64,000 nt of DNA from an uncultured bacterium (GCA_949292215.1 CASEYW010000139.1:1-64000); one strand, 5' to 3'. Positions 1 through 9,508 are shown, counted from the first letter of the stretch. Program-made: numbers and translations. The notes: generated by a model not told the origin, from the sequence alone.

Positions 1-1
1 A

Positions 2-2977
2 CTGATGCTGAAGAATGTCTTTGCCCTGCCGAACGTGAAATACAGCGGCACCAAGTTCATGATCCATTTTCGGAAAGATGGAAAAGTGATCTACCGGGGA
101 GCTGCGGACCGACTGGGAAGCGCTCCATGGAAAACATACGAATTCCGTTTCACGGTTCCCGCCGACGGCAGATTTATCATTTCCCTGGGAATGCAGGCAA
201 AAGGAATGGTCTGCTTCCGGAATCTGAAAATTCGCCCGGCGGAAGTTTTTGCCGATTTTTCCTCTTCCGCCAATATGGGATTTGCCGATCCGAAGGAGAA
301 GGACGGCAAGGGCGGATGGTCCGATCAGGGACCGGATAACGATGCTTCCGGGTTTGATTTCCGGAAAGGTACCTATGCCAACGTCCCCTTCAAAGTGATG
401 GATCCGGCGAAAAACAACGGGAAATCCGTTCTCACGTTCGGATCAATCAATTTCCCGAAAGGATTGAAAAACGTCCGGATTCCGGTTTCCGCCGACGAGA
501 TGAAAATGCTCTATCTGCTCCATACCGCCTGCTGGGCTCCGGTAAAAGGAGATGCGGGAACAGTTACATTGAAGGGGAGCAAAGGAGAACAGAAAATTCC
601 GCTCCGTTTCAAGATTGATCTCGGCGACCAGTGGAATCCGACCGGACTTAAAAACGGACTCGTCGGTGCTGTCTGGAACAACCGGACCGGCGGAAGCAAC
701 GGTCTGTATGTCAGCCGATTCCCGGTAAAAGCGGATCTCGGAACAATCCGGGAGATTGAACTGGAGGGCGGATCGACCGGAGCAGTCTGGATTGTCGCCG
801 GAGTCACGCTTTCCGGGACCGACTTTCCTCGACCGAAAACAGAAAAGTTCGTGGTGCGTGCCGGAGATCGTTTCCGTGCGCTGAAACGTCCGCCGACCCC
901 GCAGATTCTTCCCGGTTCCGCACTGGATTTCTCGGAACTCAATACGGGAAAAATTGAACGGATCATCATCAACCGCCACGGAAGGCTGGCCAAAGAAAGC
1001 ACCCCGGAAGAACCGTTCCGCTTCTTCGCCGTGCAGATCAGTACCGGAACAAAAGACCATTATGTGTTTCAGGACAACGGCAAAAGAAAGCTCAACGCGC
1101 GGGCTTTCTGGAAAAACAAGGAACAGATTTCCGCTCTGGTTCAGGAAGTCCGGCGACACGGCTGCAACATGATCCGTCTGCATGATATGGATATGGTTAC
1201 CGTGACAGACGGTGTAGCGACCTTGAATCCCGAAAAAATCGATCTCTGGGACTGGTGCGTCGCCGAATGTAAAAAGAACGGAATTTACATTCAGATCGAC
1301 ACCATGCATGTACAAGGTTTTTCCAAATTCAGCCAGTGGTCCCGTCAAGGGATGGAACGCAATGCCAAATTCCAGCTGCTCTTCAGCAAAGCAATGCGCG
1401 AAGAATACCGGACCGGCGTGAAGGCGTTTCTGGAACATGTCAATCCCTATACGAAAACTTCCATGCGCGATGATCCCGTTCTCGCTGTTCTGAATTACTG
1501 CAACGAACAGGAGTTCGCCTTTATCATCACCCGCTATCCGTGGGATGCCGCTCTGCCGGAATGGCGCAAGTTCATCGGCGATCCGAATGCCCCGATGTTC
1601 ACCCGGAAAGAGTGGAACACCAAAAACGAAAAAGGCAGAAAGATCAATGCATTCATCACCATGAAATGGCGCGAAATGCTCGCATGGTACCGGAAGACGA
1701 TCCATCAGGAGATCGGGTACAAAGGTCTTGCGAATCTCTGGGAAATGACCGGTTCCATGCATTACAACATTCTCCGAAACGATCTGGATTATGTGATGAT
1801 GCACGCGTATCATGCCCATGCGCTCGACTGTGCGATACAGTCGCAGGGAAGCGATATCGGCGGAGGTCTGAAACAGCTCCGGACCCTGCTTGATGCCCGT
1901 ATTGCCGGACGTCCCTTCCTTGTGAACGAATACGCCTCCGTCTATTGGAACCGCTATCGCTACGAGGAACCGTTCGCGGTCAGCGCCTATGCCTCGTTCC
2001 AGGGATTCGACATGCTTCTCCGTCACGGTTCACCGATTCATGTTCTGGATGGAGAACGTATTTTCCCGTGGATAATGTTTCATGATCCGGTCTGCAAGGC
2101 GTCGCTGGCGCAGACCGCTCTGCTGTACGGCCGCGGCGATGTGAAGGAAGCGGATCGCGGCGTTCGTCTGACCTTCTCCGAAAAGGCGGTTTCCGACAAC
2201 ATGATCTGGAGCGATGCCCTGAACTCCATGCAGTCGCGTCTCTCCCTGATTGCAAAGTTCGGACTGGAGCAGACCGATCCGGCTCCCACGCTCCGGCCTC
2301 CGGCTCCGGCAGATGATCTCCGCATTCCGCTGCTCGGGGGTGCGCAGGTCATCGAAAACACGCAGGGATTTGCGTCCTCGCTGGAATCGGGAGCGGGAAA
2401 CTTCAGCCTTGCCGATCAGATCGGAATCCTCCGCAAAAAGGGAATCATCGACCGGGCAAACCGGAGCGACGGAGCGTATGTGTTTGAGTCTTCCACAAAA
2501 GAACTCTATACCGATACCGAACACAACTTCATGACCGTGAACACACCCCGTTTTCAGGGAGTCTGCGGAGAAGAGAAGGCGAAGGCCGCTCTCCGGGATG
2601 TCTCCATTGAACTTCTGAAAACAAGAGGCATTGTCAGCGTGGCATCGCTCCGGAAGGAGAAGCCGATCGCCGAATCCGACCGTCTGCTCCTGATCTATGC
2701 GACAAATGCGCTCTCCAATAAAATGACTTTCGAAGATGAATCCATGAGGAAGATTCGCTATTACGGGGAAAACCCGACCATGATCGAAACCGGCCGCTTC
2801 CGTGTGGAAATCCGGAATAAAAATGCGGAAAAACTGAAGCTCTATCCGCTGATGATGAACGGAAAACGCTGTTCACCCGTCAAACCGCTTTCCGTGAAAA
2901 ATGGAACATTCCTTGTGGAAATCGACACAGCGAAGCTTCCGGATGGTCCGGCACTCTTCTTCGAACTGGCAGAATAA
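2..2977 (+). CDS. GH-A clan glycoside hydrolase-like protein, 5' end outside the window
   Basis: Large hydrolase of about 990 visible residues; the frame is open to the left edge and no ribosome site precedes the first ATG at position 5, so the N terminus (probably a signal peptide) lies upstream. The first 300 residues look like beta-sandwich carbohydrate-binding regions. A (beta/alpha)8-type domain follows, about residues 310-700 counted from the ATG at 5. It carries NYCNEQEF with the likely acid/base Glu501 and LVNEYAS with the likely nucleophile Glu642, the spacing expected for clan GH-A (GH5-like). An R-L-H-D segment near residue 400 also fits this fold. The substrate cannot be told. A pseudopilin gene follows 24 bp downstream, probably co-transcribed. 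The family assignment is inferred from motifs; exact GH family uncertain. Confidence 0.7.
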   Translation: MMLKNVFALPNVKYSGTKFMIHFRKDGKVIYRGAADRLGSAPWKTYEFRFTVPADGRFIISLGMQAKGMVCFRNLKIRPAEVFADFSSSANMGFADPKEKDGKGGWSDQGPDNDASGFDFRKGTYANVPFKVMDPAKNNGKSVLTFGSINFPKGLKNVRIPVSADEMKMLYLLHTACWAPVKGDAGTVTLKGSKGEQKIPLRFKIDLGDQWNPTGLKNGLVGAVWNNRTGGSNGLYVSRFPVKADLGTIREIELEGGSTGAVWIVAGVTLSGTDFPRPKTEKFVVRAGDRFRALKRPPTPQILPGSALDFSELNTGKIERIIINRHGRLAKESTPEEPFRFFAVQISTGTKDHYVFQDNGKRKLNARAFWKNKEQISALVQEVRRHGCNMIRLHDMDMVTVTDGVATLNPEKIDLWDWCVAECKKNGIYIQIDTMHVQGFSKFSQWSRQGMERNAKFQLLFSKAMREEYRTGVKAFLEHVNPYTKTSMRDDPVLAVLNYCNEQEFAFIITRYPWDAALPEWRKFIGDPNAPMFTRKEWNTKNEKGRKINAFITMKWREMLAWYRKTIHQEIGYKGLANLWEMTGSMHYNILRNDLDYVMMHAYHAHALDCAIQSQGSDIGGGLKQLRTLLDARIAGRPFLVNEYASVYWNRYRYEEPFAVSAYASFQGFDMLLRHGSPIHVLDGERIFPWIMFHDPVCKASLAQTALLYGRGDVKEADRGVRLTFSEKAVSDNMIWSDALNSMQSRLSLIAKFGLEQTDPAPTLRPPAPADDLRIPLLGGAQVIENTQGFASSLESGAGNFSLADQIGILRKKGIIDRANRSDGAYVFESSTKELYTDTEHNFMTVNTPRFQGVCGEEKAKAALRDVSIELLKTRGIVSVASLRKEKPIAESDRLLLIYATNALSNKMTFEDESMRKIRYYGENPTMIETGRFRVEIRNKNAEKLKLYPLMMNGKRCSPVKPLSVKNGTFLVEIDTAKLPDGPALFFELAE

Positions 2978-3001
2978 TCACAAAAGGAAAGGATATCCAA
3001 A

Positions 3002-3823
3002 ATGAAAAACAATCAGAACTGTCACATTCCGCCCTCTCTTCCCCTTTCCCATGCGTGGAAGATTCCTTTCACTCTCATAGAGCTGCTCGTGACGATTGCG
3101 ATCATCGCGATTCTTGCCGCAATTCTGCTTCCCGCACTGAATGCCGCAAGAGATAAAGCAAACAAAATTTCATGCGCCAGCAATCTCCGTCAGGTCGGCT
3201 ATGCCATGATGAACTATACAAGCGACAATGACGACTACTATCCGCGGGCAAGAAATTCTGCCGATACAAACTATTACCACTGGCCGAAATATTTTATTAC
3301 CTCGGCAAAATATATCACCTACAAGGGAATGCTCTGCCCTGTTGCCAAAAATGCGATGGGAAGTTACTGGCTTTCTCAGTGGGAAAAGGGAAAAATAACA
3401 GATACCAACAGCTGGCAGTTTGCCAATTATGCCATCAATTATCGGGAATTCGGTGATGATGCCAATGCTGCAAATGCCGCGAAAACCAGAGTAAGCGAGG
3501 TGAAACGTCCGGCGAGTTTCATTGTCGCCACGGAAAGCGGAAATGGAAGCGGAACGTTCGGTTCCACGGTTCAACCGTATATGAGAGTGGATAACTACTC
3601 CAACTGGGGATACTGCACCGTCTATCCGCGTCATCAGAAAGATGTGAACGTTCTCTGGGGCGATGGACATACTACAAGTATTACGGGCTACGGTCTTACG
3701 ACAGAAGAAGTCGCCAAGAACTTTCTGAACGCCAACGGCCCGCTTAAAGGCGCTGCCTATGCCGGCAACTGCTGGACCTGGGATGGCAAAACTCGCACCT
3801 GGGGTTCCTGGAACCGTCCCTGA
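3002..3823 (+). CDS. Pseudopilin-like protein with H-X9-DG motif
   Basis: 273 residues. After a 22-residue basic leader comes [18 protein letters not shown], the class III (type IV pilin/type II secretion) N-terminal helix with Glu at position 5 of the mature protein. The residue before the predicted cleavage site is Pro, not the usual Gly. The C-terminal half contains an H-X9-DG motif (His of RHQKD, Asp-Gly of WGDGH), typical of the large pseudopilin families of Lentisphaerota and Planctomycetes. The role of these proteins is not established; surface or secretion-linked polymer handling is a guess. It lies 24 bp behind a hydrolase gene, and AGGAAAGG upstream serves as ribosome site. Confidence 0.85.
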   Translation: MKNNQNCHIPPSLPLSHAWKIPFTLIELLVTIAIIAILAAILLPALNAARDKANKISCASNLRQVGYAMMNYTSDNDDYYPRARNSADTNYYHWPKYFITSAKYITYKGMLCPVAKNAMGSYWLSQWEKGKITDTNSWQFANYAINYREFGDDANAANAAKTRVSEVKRPASFIVATESGNGSGTFGSTVQPYMRVDNYSNWGYCTVYPRHQKDVNVLWGDGHTTSITGYGLTTEEVAKNFLNANGPLKGAAYAGNCWTWDGKTRTWGSWNRP

Positions 3824-3871
3824 TCCGATTCCTTCGCGGAACAGGAAATGAGAACTTTTTTCTCTTTTCCC

Positions 3872-3899
3872 TTGACAATCTCCGAAAAAGGGATATTGT
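3872..3899 (+). promoter_or_regulatory. Probable sigma70-type promoter of the dsbD-like gene
   Basis: TTGACA (3872-3877) and TATTGT (3894-3899) are 16 bp apart, 33 bp before the GTG start at 3933. Confidence 0.6.
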
Positions 3900-3932
3900 C
3901 CATTCAAACCAGAACAACCGGGGGAATGGACC

Positions 3933-5480
3933 GTGAAAAAAATCCTGCTCTTGTGTTTCGTGCTCGGACTGCTGCTTGCGGCGGTTTCCGCCTATGCTTC
4001 GGATCAGCCGTTTGAATGGTCGTGGAAGCTGGCGGACGGCCGTCTGGAGATTGTTCTTTCCTCGCCGAAAGATGCGTATGTTTACGAGAATATGACGGAA
4101 GTCAAGGTGGAACACGCGGGCAACACGCTGCCTGCCGAAAAAATGCCTCGATCCGTCGAAAAAGAGGATCCGCTCATGGGGAAAACGCGGATCTACTCGG
4201 GGAGGAATGTATGGTCCTATTCGCTGAAAGCGGAGGATCTCCCGTTTACGCTCTCTGTTTCATGGCAGGGATGCGGTCCCGGGAAAAACGGGGGCGCTCC
4301 TGTCTGTTATCTGCCTGCCGATCTTGCAAAAGAATTTCAAAGTCTGACCCCCTCTTCCGGGATTTTATATGGAAAACATGCGGACTTCCGGAAAAGGGAA
4401 TCCGTGCCGGAGGATTCATCCGGTCCGGGCTTCCGAATTGAACGGACTGCGTACGGGTATCTGAATCCGGGGGAATTCCTCGCATTTCTGGAAGGAAAGC
4501 ATTCCGCGCTCTCGTTTGCAGGCAAGGGGATCTTGCTGATTGTTCTGCTGACGATTCTCGGCGGAATGGCGCTGAACCTGACTCCGTGCGTCCTGCCGAT
4601 GATTCCGATCAATCTGGCGATCATCGGGGCGGACACCGGAGATCGGAAGAATGCGATTGTCCGCGGATGCGTCTATGCTGCGGGAATTGCCATTGCATAC
4701 GGAGTCGTCGGCCTGGCGGCGGTGCTTGGAGGAGCCACCTTCGGCGCGCTGGATTCCTACTGGTATTTCAATCTTGGTGTCGCTGTGGTTTTCGTGCTGC
4801 TCGGACTCTCCATGTTCGATGTTTTTTCCATTGACTTTTCCCGCTACGGTTCGAACTTGAAGACACCGTCCACGGCTCGCCTTGCGGGAGTTTTTCTTCT
4901 TGGAGCCATTTCGGCGCTTCTTGCCGGAGCATGCGTTGCACCGGTTGTGATTGCAGTGTTGATCCATTCTGCGGGATTGTATGCGTCGGGGAATCCGTTC
5001 GGACTGCTTCTTCCGTTTTTGCTGGGGGTCGGAATGGGACTGCCCTGGCCGCTGATTGCAGCGGGAATTGCTGTTGCACCCCGACCGGGGAAATGGATGG
5101 TCAAGGTCAAATACGCGTTTGGTGTTCTGATTCTGCTGGTCGGATTTTACTATGGCTGGCTGGGCGCGCGGCTTCTGATTGCGTCGGAAACACCGGCTGA
5201 CCGACCGGAACACCGCTCCGCGGGATCCATCGACAAGGCATTCGCGGATGCGGCAGAGAACGGCAAGCCAGTTCTGATCGATTTCTGGGCTGAGTGGTGC
5301 AAAAACTGCAAGGCGATGGATCTCCGGACCTTGAAGGACCCCGAGGTGGCGGAGGCATTGAAAAAATTCAATTTCGTCAAATTTGATGCGACCGCTGTTT
5401 CCGATCCGCAGGTCAAAGCCGTGATGGAAAAATTCCGCGTGACGGGTCTGCCGACTTATGTCATCGCTGTTCCGGAATGA
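3933..5480 (+). CDS. dsbD: DsbD-like thiol:disulfide interchange protein, short C terminus
   Basis: Carries electrons from cytoplasmic thioredoxin across the inner membrane to periplasmic thiols. 515 residues, GTG start chosen because GGGGGA lies ahead and the ATG at 3926 is in another frame. Order: signal peptide (1-22); periplasmic alpha-type domain with the Cys114/Cys125 pair (WQGC...VCY); CcdA-like membrane domain from about 198 to 415 with the redox pair Cys219 (NLTPCVLP) and Cys334 (AGACVAP); C-terminal thioredoxin domain with WCKNC (Cys456, Cys459). All three redox pairs are present. The protein stops ten residues after the start of the cis-proline loop (GLPTY), so the last strand and helix of the thioredoxin fold, about 30 residues, are missing. 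Neither other frame restores them. It has its own promoter. Confidence 0.88.
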   Translation: MKKILLLCFVLGLLLAAVSAYASDQPFEWSWKLADGRLEIVLSSPKDAYVYENMTEVKVEHAGNTLPAEKMPRSVEKEDPLMGKTRIYSGRNVWSYSLKAEDLPFTLSVSWQGCGPGKNGGAPVCYLPADLAKEFQSLTPSSGILYGKHADFRKRESVPEDSSGPGFRIERTAYGYLNPGEFLAFLEGKHSALSFAGKGILLIVLLTILGGMALNLTPCVLPMIPINLAIIGADTGDRKNAIVRGCVYAAGIAIAYGVVGLAAVLGGATFGALDSYWYFNLGVAVVFVLLGLSMFDVFSIDFSRYGSNLKTPSTARLAGVFLLGAISALLAGACVAPVVIAVLIHSAGLYASGNPFGLLLPFLLGVGMGLPWPLIAAGIAVAPRPGKWMVKVKYAFGVLILLVGFYYGWLGARLLIASETPADRPEHRSAGSIDKAFADAAENGKPVLIDFWAEWCKNCKAMDLRTLKDPEVAEALKKFNFVKFDATAVSDPQVKAVMEKFRVTGLPTYVIAVPE

Positions 5481-5576
5481 TGGGGGATGGTTCCGCCATT
5501 CCTGTTCCTGTGGCGGAGAAGGGAGGTTTTCCACTCCGTTTCTCTCTCGTTGTTCGATCTTTTTTCCTGAAAAAAC

Positions 5577-5604
5577 TTTACAAATTTGAAAAAGAGAGTA
5601 TATT
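5577..5604 (+). promoter_or_regulatory. Probable promoter of the ilvB operon
   Basis: TTTACA (5577-5582) and TATATT (5599-5604) with a 16-bp spacer; transcription from about 5611 gives a leader of roughly 200 nt before the ATG at 5815. Confidence 0.55.
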
Positions 5605-5684
5605 AGGAGATTAATAATCTACGGTGAACAGAATGTCTGAAACGTTCAGAAATAAGATTTTCATTGAAAAAGTCTCTGTTATCA

Positions 5685-5721
5685 GCCCGGTCGCTCTCAT
5701 TTCTCAGTAATGCGGCCGGGC
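5685..5721 (+). promoter_or_regulatory. Leader hairpin upstream of ilvB-like gene
   Basis: Arms GCCCGGTCGC (5685-5694) and GCGGCCGGGC (5712-5721) pair over ten base pairs with one G-U, around a 17-nt loop. No T-run follows, so it is not a simple terminator. It lies in the 334-bp gap 5481-5814, which otherwise holds only the promoter and a short Leu-rich reading frame (TTG at 5664) that runs into the ilvB start region. Attenuation-type control is possible but unproven. Confidence 0.4.
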
Positions 5722-5814
5722 GGACAATTCTACTGCGTGTTGCTTTTTGCAGTGCTCTGAGATCCCTTGTTTATTTTTATGAAAAAAGAAACTTGAACGA
5801 AAGATTGAATCATC

Positions 5815-7524
5815 ATGACAACAGCACAGAATCAGGATACCGGACTCTATAAAGGCGCGGAAATTGCCATCAAAACACTGGAAGCCCTCGGGGTGGATAC
5901 CGTTTTTGCCTATCCGGGAGGCGCTGCGATTGAATTTCACCAGGCTCTCAAGGATTCTCCGATCCGGGTCATTCTGCCGAGAAACGAACAGGGCGGCGCT
6001 TTTGCTGCGGACGGTTATGCGCGTGTGACCGGTAAAACCGGCGTCTGCATGGCAACCAGCGGCCCGGGTGCAACCAATCTGCTCACCGGCATCGCCGACG
6101 CCTATATGGACTCTATTCCGATGGTCATTATCACAGGTCAGGTGGCCGCCAGCTTCATCGGTAAAAACGCATTTCAGGAGACCGACATCATCGGCATGAC
6201 CCGTCCGATCGTGAAGCACAGCTATCTGGTTTTGGATGAGAAGGACATTGTTTCTACCATTGTCAATGCGTTTTATCTGGCGAACAGCGGACGTCCCGGT
6301 CCGGTTCTCATCGATATTCCGAAAAACGTTCAGCAGGCAAAACTTCCGTTCGAATTCTGCGATAAGCCCAATCTGACCGCTTACGAACTTCCTCCGGCAC
6401 CGGAAAAGAAGGACATTGAGGCGATCCGTTCCGCAATTGCGAAGTCTCGCCGTCCCTGTCTCTACGCGGGCGGCGGAATCATTGCGGCCGATGCGGCAAA
6501 GGAACTGACCCAGTTTGCGGAACTCTATCAGATTCCTGTCGTCACCACTCTGATGGGGGTCGGTTCCATTCCGGAAGACCATCCGCTTTCCCTGAAGTGG
6601 CTCGGAATGCACGGGACCTATTATGCAAACTATGCGGCGAATGAATGCGATCTGCTTCTTGCATTCGGAGCAAGATTCGATGACCGCGTCACGGGGCCGG
6701 TCGAATCCTTTGCAAAGGATGCGTTCATTGTCCATGTCGATATTGACCAGTCGGAAATTAACAAGAATGTCCGTGCGGATCTCGGTGTTGTCGCGGATAT
6801 CCGGAGCGTTCTGATCGAACTCAACAAGGAGCCGGTCCGCAATGACTACTCCGAGTGGATGGGCATCATCGACGGCTGGAAAAAAGCGTATCCGCTGACC
6901 TATCGCAAGGAGGAAGGTCTGCTCAAGCCGCAGAGTGTCATTGAGACGATCTGCCGGATGACCAAAGGGGAAGCGGTTATTGTTCCAGGCGTCGGACAGC
7001 ATCAGATGTGGGCGGCGCAGTTCTACACCTTCAAACATCCGCGCCAGCTTCTGACCTCCGGCGGACTCGGGTCCATGGGATTCGGACTTCCCGCCGCCAT
7101 GGGTGCCAAGGTCGCGGCTCCCGATAAGACAGTCATCAATATCGACGGAGACGGTTCCTTCCAGATGAACATTCAGGAACTCGGAACCGTTTATGCAGAA
7201 GATATTCCAATCAAAATGGTCATTCTCAACAACCAGCATCTCGGCATGGTTGCCCAGTGGGAGGACCGTTTCTACGGCAGCCGCCGCGGCAATACCGATC
7301 TCACGCTGGAAGGACAGAAGCCCTATCCTGATTTCGTGACGATCGCCAAGGGCTATAATATCCCGGGACGCGAAGTCTTCCGCGAGGAGGAACTCGAAGA
7401 TGCGGTTCGCGAAATGCTCGAAACGCCGGGTCCCTTCCTCCTTGATTGCCATACCTTCTACCATGACCATGTTCTGCCGATGATTCCTCCGGGAAAATCC
7501 TACAAGGACATTCTGGTGAAATGA
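5815..7524 (+). CDS. ilvB: Acetolactate synthase large subunit-like ThDP enzyme
   Basis: Condenses two pyruvates to acetolactate (or pyruvate and 2-oxobutyrate) at the start of branched-chain amino acid synthesis. 569 residues, the family's usual length. Seen: catalytic Glu58 in RNEQGG, the SGPGATNLLTGIADAY segment, a central FAD/nucleotide-type domain, and the ThDP-Mg motif GDGS (445-448). No ilvN regulatory subunit or ilvC follows. Instead the stop overlaps the start of an alpha-oxoamine synthase (ATGA), so the enzyme may serve a special pathway rather than valine synthesis. Preceded by a roughly 200-nt leader with a strong hairpin. Confidence 0.9.
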   Translation: MTTAQNQDTGLYKGAEIAIKTLEALGVDTVFAYPGGAAIEFHQALKDSPIRVILPRNEQGGAFAADGYARVTGKTGVCMATSGPGATNLLTGIADAYMDSIPMVIITGQVAASFIGKNAFQETDIIGMTRPIVKHSYLVLDEKDIVSTIVNAFYLANSGRPGPVLIDIPKNVQQAKLPFEFCDKPNLTAYELPPAPEKKDIEAIRSAIAKSRRPCLYAGGGIIAADAAKELTQFAELYQIPVVTTLMGVGSIPEDHPLSLKWLGMHGTYYANYAANECDLLLAFGARFDDRVTGPVESFAKDAFIVHVDIDQSEINKNVRADLGVVADIRSVLIELNKEPVRNDYSEWMGIIDGWKKAYPLTYRKEEGLLKPQSVIETICRMTKGEAVIVPGVGQHQMWAAQFYTFKHPRQLLTSGGLGSMGFGLPAAMGAKVAAPDKTVINIDGDGSFQMNIQELGTVYAEDIPIKMVILNNQHLGMVAQWEDRFYGSRRGNTDLTLEGQKPYPDFVTIAKGYNIPGREVFREEELEDAVREMLETPGPFLLDCHTFYHDHVLPMIPPGKSYKDILVK

Positions 7525-8690
7525 GTTCCCCGATTGAAAGCCGGATCCGCGAACGGATGGATGCCATCCGTTCAAAGGGACGTCTGCGCTCTCTGCGGGC
7601 GGTCCGGCGGATCTCGTCGCGGGAATGTATCATCGACGGGAAAAAACTGGTGGATTTCTCCTCCAACGACTACATGGGACTTTCCATGCGTTCCGAACTG
7701 ATCCGGGGCGCGGTGGAATGGACGGAATGTTACGGAACGTCATGCGGTGCCTCGCGTCTCATCTCGGGGACCAGCGGGGCATGTCTTGAGCTGGAGGAGA
7801 AGATCGCTGCGTGGAAAGGATTTGAAAGCGCACTGATCCTGAGTTCCGGTTATGCGGCAAACGTCGGAATCGTTTCCGCCCTCGCGGGAAGGGAATCGGC
7901 GATCTTTGCGGACAAGCTGAACCATGCCAGCATCAATACCGGGTGTATGCTCTCTCAAGCGGAGTTCCGGCGCTATCGGCATGCCGATCCGGCGCATCTG
8001 CGGAAAATGCTTGCGATGTCGCAGACCCCGGAAAAACTGATTGCATCCGATACCGTTTTCAGCATGGACGGTGATATCGCACCGCTTTCTGAACTGTACC
8101 GCATCTCCCGGGAAAACGGAGCCATTCTGTTTCTTGACGATGCACATGGCACCGGTGTCACGGGGAGTCGCGGAAAAGGACTTGCCTCGCCGGAGAACTG
8201 TGATGTTGCCCTTGCCACATTCAGCAAGGCTATGGGAGCATTCGGCGGCTGCATTCTCTGTTCCCGGGAGTTCCGGGAGTATTTTGTGAATGTCTGTTCA
8301 CCGTTTATTTTCAGTACGGGAATGCCGCCTTCCACTCTCGGGGCGATTTCTGCGGCCGTTGATCTGATTCAGACTCCGGAGATGGAGGAGGCGCGGGCGC
8401 ATCTCCATGCCCTTTCCGATTCCGCAAGAAGTGCAATCCGGTCCCTGGGATTCGACTGCGGAAATTCGGAGACCATGATCCTACCCGTCATCATCGGCGA
8501 TGCAAACGAGACGCTGGAATTTTCCCGCCGGCTTTACGAGAAGGGATTTCTCGCCCTGGCGGTTCGCCCGCCGACCGTTCCCGACGGGACCTCGCGCCTC
8601 CGCGTTTCCCTGAACGCAGAACATACGGAAGAAGACGTACAGCGTTTCATCGACGCTCTTGCAGAAATCAAAAAGGAGACTGTGGTATGA
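7521..8690 (+). CDS. PLP-dependent alpha-oxoamine synthase (BioF/KBL family)
   Basis: Joins an amino acid to an acyl thioester with decarboxylation; BioF uses alanine and pimeloyl-ACP/CoA, KBL glycine and acetyl-CoA. 389 residues, typical length. Seen: the Schiff-base Lys236 in TFSKAMGAFGG, the PLP-binding DDAHG (206-210), SSNDYMGL near residue 47 and an active-site His in KLNHAS. It overlaps ilvB by 4 bp (ATGA) and its own stop overlaps the next gene in the same way, so the three are translationally coupled. No other bio genes are nearby; BioF is the closest match but the acyl donor is uncertain. Confidence 0.85.
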   Translation: MSSPIESRIRERMDAIRSKGRLRSLRAVRRISSRECIIDGKKLVDFSSNDYMGLSMRSELIRGAVEWTECYGTSCGASRLISGTSGACLELEEKIAAWKGFESALILSSGYAANVGIVSALAGRESAIFADKLNHASINTGCMLSQAEFRRYRHADPAHLRKMLAMSQTPEKLIASDTVFSMDGDIAPLSELYRISRENGAILFLDDAHGTGVTGSRGKGLASPENCDVALATFSKAMGAFGGCILCSREFREYFVNVCSPFIFSTGMPPSTLGAISAAVDLIQTPEMEEARAHLHALSDSARSAIRSLGFDCGNSETMILPVIIGDANETLEFSRRLYEKGFLALAVRPPTVPDGTSRLRVSLNAEHTEEDVQRFIDALAEIKKETVV

Positions 8691-9508
8691 ACAGAAAATC
8701 AGTTCGGCTGGTATATCCGGAAGGCCGCCAGAAAGCCTTTACTCTGAGCTATGACGACGGTTGTACCGCCGACAGAAAACTGGTGGGAATCTTCAATAAG
8801 AACAAGCTCAAAGGAACCTTCCATTTGAATTCCGGTGGGATTCTTGATCCGAACGATACCTGGCACATCAAAAGCGATGAAGTGAAAGATCTGTATGCCG
8901 GCCATGAGGTTTCCATCCATACCCTGACCCATCCGTATCCGGACCGTGTTTCCAAAAACATCCAGTTTTATGAGATCGTGGAGGATCGCCGGAATCTGGA
9001 ACAGCTCTGCGGTTATCCCGTGCGAGGAATGTCCTATCCGATGGGAACGTGGAATCAGGATTCGCTCGATATTCTCAAGGCGGCGGATATCGTCTATTCC
9101 AGAACGACCCGCGCGACCAACAATTTCGCTCTTCCGGAAAACTGGCTGCTCTGGCATCCGACGGCGCATCAGTCGCATCACATTCTGGAACTTGCCGACC
9201 GCTTTCTCGCCGAGGACCGCGATCTATCCACTCTTTATGTCTGGGGACACAGTTTCGAGTTCGACCGCAACCCCGACAACGAACTCAACAACTGGAAAAT
9301 GATCGAGGAATTCTGTGAGAAAATGTCCGGACACGACAATGTCTGGTATGCCACCAATATCGAAATTTACGATTACATCACGGCGCAGAGCCGCTTGTAC
9401 TATACCATGGATCTTTCAAAAGTGACGAATCCTTCGGCACTGTCTGTCTGGATCAAGGTGAACGGCACTGTGGTCAAGGTCCCGGGAGGAGCGACGGTGG
9501 ACCTTTGA
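8687..9508 (+). CDS. Polysaccharide deacetylase (NodB homology) family protein
   Basis: Carbohydrate esterase family 4-like fold, removing N- or O-acetyl groups. 273 residues with no signal peptide, so cytoplasmic. Seen: FTLSYDDG (motif 1, catalytic and metal Asp pair), HEVSIHTLTH (motif 2, the His ligands), RGMSYPMGTWN (motif 3) and a later WGHSFEF. It starts in an ATGA overlap with the preceding oxoamine synthase gene and closes the three-gene operon. The substrate is unknown; a cytoplasmic location suggests a small sugar or glycoconjugate precursor. Confidence 0.85.
   Translation: MNRKSVRLVYPEGRQKAFTLSYDDGCTADRKLVGIFNKNKLKGTFHLNSGGILDPNDTWHIKSDEVKDLYAGHEVSIHTLTHPYPDRVSKNIQFYEIVEDRRNLEQLCGYPVRGMSYPMGTWNQDSLDILKAADIVYSRTTRATNNFALPENWLLWHPTAHQSHHILELADRFLAEDRDLSTLYVWGHSFEFDRNPDNELNNWKMIEEFCEKMSGHDNVWYATNIEIYDYITAQSRLYYTMDLSKVTNPSALSVWIKVNGTVVKVPGGATVDL

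Noticed and set aside
443..2026. 527-residue frame opposite the first hydrolase
   Set aside because: The other strand carries catalytic motifs of a hydrolase; this frame shows no domain and no start signal.
3926..3934. ATG at 3926 as start of the DsbD-like gene
   Set aside because: It is in another frame; the in-frame GTG at 3933 gives the signal peptide.
5664..5852. Short Leu-rich frame as a real ilv leader peptide gene
   Set aside because: Starts with TTG, lacks a clear ribosome site and runs past the ilvB start; kept only as a possibility in the leader finding.
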